Origin: Variovorax sp. SG517
Lineage (GTDB): Bacteria > Pseudomonadota > Gammaproteobacteria > Burkholderiales > Burkholderiaceae_C
Assembly (NCBI RefSeq): GCF_013376045.1
Contig: NZ_JABMJG010000017.1
Span: 21,537 to 85,536, forward strand
Direction: 5' to 3'
DNA: 64,000 bases
Both the position numbers and the translations under genes were made by a program. The notes beneath the pieces were generated by a model. It had not been told where the DNA came from, made no database searches, and saw only the letters and a program-made list of their open reading frames with translations. Positions 62,011-64,000 of the stretch are shown in pieces (the stretch's first letter is position 1; every line of letters begins with the position of its first letter).

Positions 62011-62538
62011 ATGACAGAGCAGTACGCAGAGTTGAGAGGTCGGTTGGTTGTTGGGCGCAAGAGTGACGGTCGCAGCGTCTACGACGAGGCAGCCAAGAAG
62101 GAGTTGATCGTTGCCTGCCTCAAGCAAGGAGTTTCGGTGGCACGCATGGCGATGGAGCACGGTGTCAACACGAACTTGCTGAGGACGTGGATCACGGCCT
62201 ACCAGCGACGAAGCGCTCAGGTATCGGCGGGCGACATCGCGCGAGCGCAGGATGCGCCATTCGTTGCCGTACACGTAGAGGGCGAACAAGATCAGAGTGA
62301 ACGAGTGCCTCAGCGCGAGTGCGCGGTGACGGTGCCCGCGGTCGCCCACACACCAGCTACGGCGGTGGCGGTGATCTCGGATGCAGGCCCCTTGGCGGCA
62401 CCGCCCCCGATGGTCGCTTTGCAGGTGCGACTGCCCAACGGTGTGCAGCTCGATCTCAGTGAGACGAGCTTGCAGGAATTGCCCACGCTGGTGCAGATGC
62501 TGAGCCGACTGTCATGTTCCGCTTCGACGAAGGGCTGA
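62011..62538 (+). CDS. tnpA: IS66 TnpA-like accessory protein
   Basis: A 175-residue protein with an N-terminal helix-turn-helix of the IS3/IS66 OrfA type (YDEAAKKELIVACLKQGVSVARMAMEHGVNTNLLRTW), followed by a variable linker and the conserved LRLPNGV-type strand near the C-terminus. It assists transposition, probably by DNA binding. Start taken as the ATG at 62011. Confidence 0.87.
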   Translation: MTEQYAELRGRLVVGRKSDGRSVYDEAAKKELIVACLKQGVSVARMAMEHGVNTNLLRTWITAYQRRSAQVSAGDIARAQDAPFVAVHVEGEQDQSERVPQRECAVTVPAVAHTPATAVAVISDAGPLAAPPPMVALQVRLPNGVQLDLSETSLQELPTLVQMLSRLSCSASTKG

Positions 62539-62864
62539 AGGTCTACCTGCACCGCGAGCCCGTGGACTTCCGGCTGAACATCAACGGCCTGGCCGTGCTG
62601 GTGGAGCAGGCGCTGGGCCTGGACCCGTTCGCCTCCTGTGCGTATGTATTCAGCAATCGCCGACGCGACCGAGTGAAGATCCTGGGTTGGGAGCGCAACG
62701 GCTTCTGGCTGTTGCTCAAACGCCTGGAGAAGGACAGATTCATCTGGCCTTCCGCCGAGGCGGTTCCCACGCTGACGCCCGAGCAACTGCACTGGTTGCT
62801 GGAGGGCATCGACATCGCGGTGGTGCAACGCCACTCCCATCTGCGCTATTCGAGCGTGGCTTGA
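62514..62864 (+). CDS. tnpB: IS66 TnpB (Orf2) accessory protein
   Basis: A 116-residue TnpB of the classic kind: VDFRLNINGLAVLVEQALGLDPFA, YVFSNRRRDRVKILGWERNGFWLLLKRLEKDRF and LTPEQLHWLLEGID. Full length for the family. It begins inside tnpA by 25 bp, a sign of coupled translation. Confidence 0.92.
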   Translation: MFRFDEGLKVYLHREPVDFRLNINGLAVLVEQALGLDPFASCAYVFSNRRRDRVKILGWERNGFWLLLKRLEKDRFIWPSAEAVPTLTPEQLHWLLEGIDIAVVQRHSHLRYSSVA

Positions 62865-62882
62865 AGGAACGATGATGGGGGC

Positions 62883-64000
62883 ATGCCGATCCAAGCTGGC
62901 GTGTCGTCGCCTGCCACCATCACCGCTGAAGAACTCGCCGCGCTCATTGCAGAGCGCGATGCGCTGGCTGGCGCGCTTCGAGTGGCGACTACCGAGCGCG
63001 ACCTCGCACTGGAGCGGCTGAAGGCACTGCAGCGCCAGCTGTTCGCGGCCAAGAGCGAAGCCCGCGGCACGGACCAGAAGGACCTGTTCCTCAACGAGGC
63101 CGAGGCACTCGCACCCACCGATCAGACGCCGCAGGCCGAGGTCGAAGACATCGACGAAGAGGAGTCCACGCCAGTCGCCGGACATCAGCGCAAGAAGCGT
63201 GGACGCAAGCCACTGGACCCCGCGCTGCCGCGCGAGATCGTGCGCCACGAACTGCCCGAGGCCGAGCGTGTGTGCGCGCATGACGGGCACGCGCTCGTGG
63301 AGATCGGCGCCGAGGTCAGCGAGCAGATGGACGTCATCCCCGAACAGGTGCGTGTGCTGCAGCACCACCGCATCAAGTACGCCTGCCCCTGCTGCGATCA
63401 GAGCCTGAAGGTTGCACCCGCGCCGGCGCGCATCATCCCGCGCGGGCTGCTCACCGAGCAGGCGCAGGCCTGGGTCATCACCGGCAAGTACCAGTTCGGC
63501 ATGCCGCTGTATCGCACTGCCGTATTGCTACGCCGCTTCGGGGGCGACATCGCGAGCAACACCCTGGCCTCTGGCATCGTACGCATCGGCCAGGCTGTGC
63601 AGCCGGTCATCAACCTGTTGCGTGACCACTTGCTGGACTCGGACCTGATCTACGGCGACGAGACCACGGTCCAGGTGCTCAAGGAGCCCGGACGCAAGGC
63701 CCAGACGAAGAGCTACATGTGGGCGCAGACGAATGGCACAGGTCCACCGGTGCGGCTGTTTGCCTACGCGCCGGGGCGCGGCGCCGTGCATGCCGAGAAG
63801 CTGTATGCCGGCATCCGCCCCGGCACCACGCTCATCACCGATGGCTACGAGGTCTACAACGGCATCGCGAAGGCCGGCGGTCTCACGCACCTTGGATGCT
63901 GGGTTCATTATCTCGAGCGTCGTTTTATGTGGAGCACGACCTGCGATCACAGGCGCGATGCGGTGTGGCGTGGTCCTTGGCACCAGATAAGACTGAACCA
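62883..64000 (+). CDS. tnpC: IS66 transposase TnpC, disrupted and cut by the window edge
   Basis: A frame from the ATG at 62883 open to the edge. It has the coiled N-terminal region (LRVATTERDLALERLKALQRQLFAAKSE), a Cys cluster (YACPCC), and catalytic blocks LIYGDETTVQVL and LITDGYEVYNG. At HLGCWVH, where the family continues with a basic ARRKF block, the sequence changes to YLERRFMWST and no longer matches. About 340 of some 520 residues are left. The boundary lies near 63905 and suggests another element inserted here. Confidence 0.8.
   Translation, partial: MPIQAGVSSPATITAEELAALIAERDALAGALRVATTERDLALERLKALQRQLFAAKSEARGTDQKDLFLNEAEALAPTDQTPQAEVEDIDEEESTPVAGHQRKKRGRKPLDPALPREIVRHELPEAERVCAHDGHALVEIGAEVSEQMDVIPEQVRVLQHHRIKYACPCCDQSLKVAPAPARIIPRGLLTEQAQAWVITGKYQFGMPLYRTAVLLRRFGGDIASNTLASGIVRIGQAVQPVINLLRDHLLDSDLIYGDETTVQVLKEPGRKAQTKSYMWAQTNGTGPPVRLFAYAPGRGAVHAEKLYAGIRPGTTLITDGYEVYNGIAKAGGLTHLGCWVHYLERRFMWSTTCDHRRDAVWRGPWHQIRLN

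Larger units (their letters stand above)
62011..63905 (+). mobile_element. IS66-family insertion sequence, right part interrupted
   Basis: Three ordered genes tnpA, tnpB and tnpC identify an IS66-family element. Overlap tnpA/tnpB is 25 bp and the tnpB/tnpC gap is 18 bp, as usual. I could not recognise terminal inverted repeats. TnpC homology breaks near 63905, so the copy appears broken by a later insertion or rearrangement. Confidence 0.85.

Noticed and set aside
1..64000. tRNA, rRNA, CRISPR arrays or prophage modules
   Set aside because: None seen by reading both strands; the single recombinase-like gene is not accompanied by phage genes or attachment sites next to a tRNA.

Overview
The window is one contiguous stretch of high-GC DNA with tightly packed, often ATGA-overlapping genes. 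The gene types (a Bug/TctC binding-protein remnant, amiC/amiR with a Urt-type transporter, many SDRs, LysR regulators and amidases, and an IS66 element) suggest a betaproteobacterium of the order Burkholderiales, plausibly a Comamonadaceae such as Variovorax. This is inference; there is no rRNA or other taxonomic marker. I saw no tRNA, rRNA or CRISPR array.

Layout. (1) 1-3979: an EamA exporter fragment, a fused PabA-PabB aminodeoxychorismate synthase, and a lone, catalytically degenerate tyrosine recombinase whose upstream region is bracketed by a 17-bp inverted repeat. (2) 4048-12618: a minus-strand operon of a polyamine/opine-type ABC importer (binding protein, ATPase, two permeases), a polysaccharide-deacetylase-fold hydrolase, two SDRs and an amidase. 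It diverges from a MarR regulator, with a near-perfect palindrome between them. (3) 12815-21302: an amide-sensing and uptake locus of amiC-amiR, a five-gene Urt-type ABC importer and an amidase-signature enzyme. Intrinsic terminators precede both amiC and the transporter. Each follows an AxxGxx hexaloop hairpin that overlaps the terminator, the layout expected of ANTAR-controlled antitermination by AmiR. (4) 21547-26594: a Crp/Fnr regulator, two LysR regulators, an AtaL-like protein, an NmrA-like reductase and a VOC protein.

(5) 26819-51016 is the most unusual part. Eighteen minus-strand genes, nearly all overlapping or separated by under 50 bp, diverge from five plus-strand genes around an intergenic promoter region at 44669-44837. 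Together they encode acyl/amine chemistry (AMP-dependent ligase, NAD-binding_4 reductase, class III aminotransferase, ornithine-decarboxylase-like enzyme, fatty-acid desaturase, fatty-acid hydroxylase, two or three acyltransferase-like proteins), phosphoryl/nucleotide chemistry (two dCTP-deaminase-like proteins, a PEP-synthase-like dikinase lacking the PEP domain, CYTH proteins, an HPr-kinase-like protein, a P-loop kinase, a pol-beta-type nucleotidyltransferase, HAD, alkaline-phosphatase-superfamily and calcineurin-like phosphatases) and an MFS exporter. I recognise no NRPS, PKS or RiPP core. It looks like an undescribed biosynthetic locus for a small molecule combining a lipid or amine with a phosphoryl or nucleotide group. 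Two families occur as adjacent pairs in which one or both copies have lost key residues.

(6) 51017-64000: a structured intergenic region, a lipoprotein with five DUF4177-like repeats, small unknown proteins, a PAP2 phosphatase lipoprotein with an autotransporter-type repeat, a tannase/feruloyl esterase, a scar joining two pseudogene fragments, a TadG-like protein, a CPCC protein and an IS66 element whose tnpC appears interrupted near the right edge.
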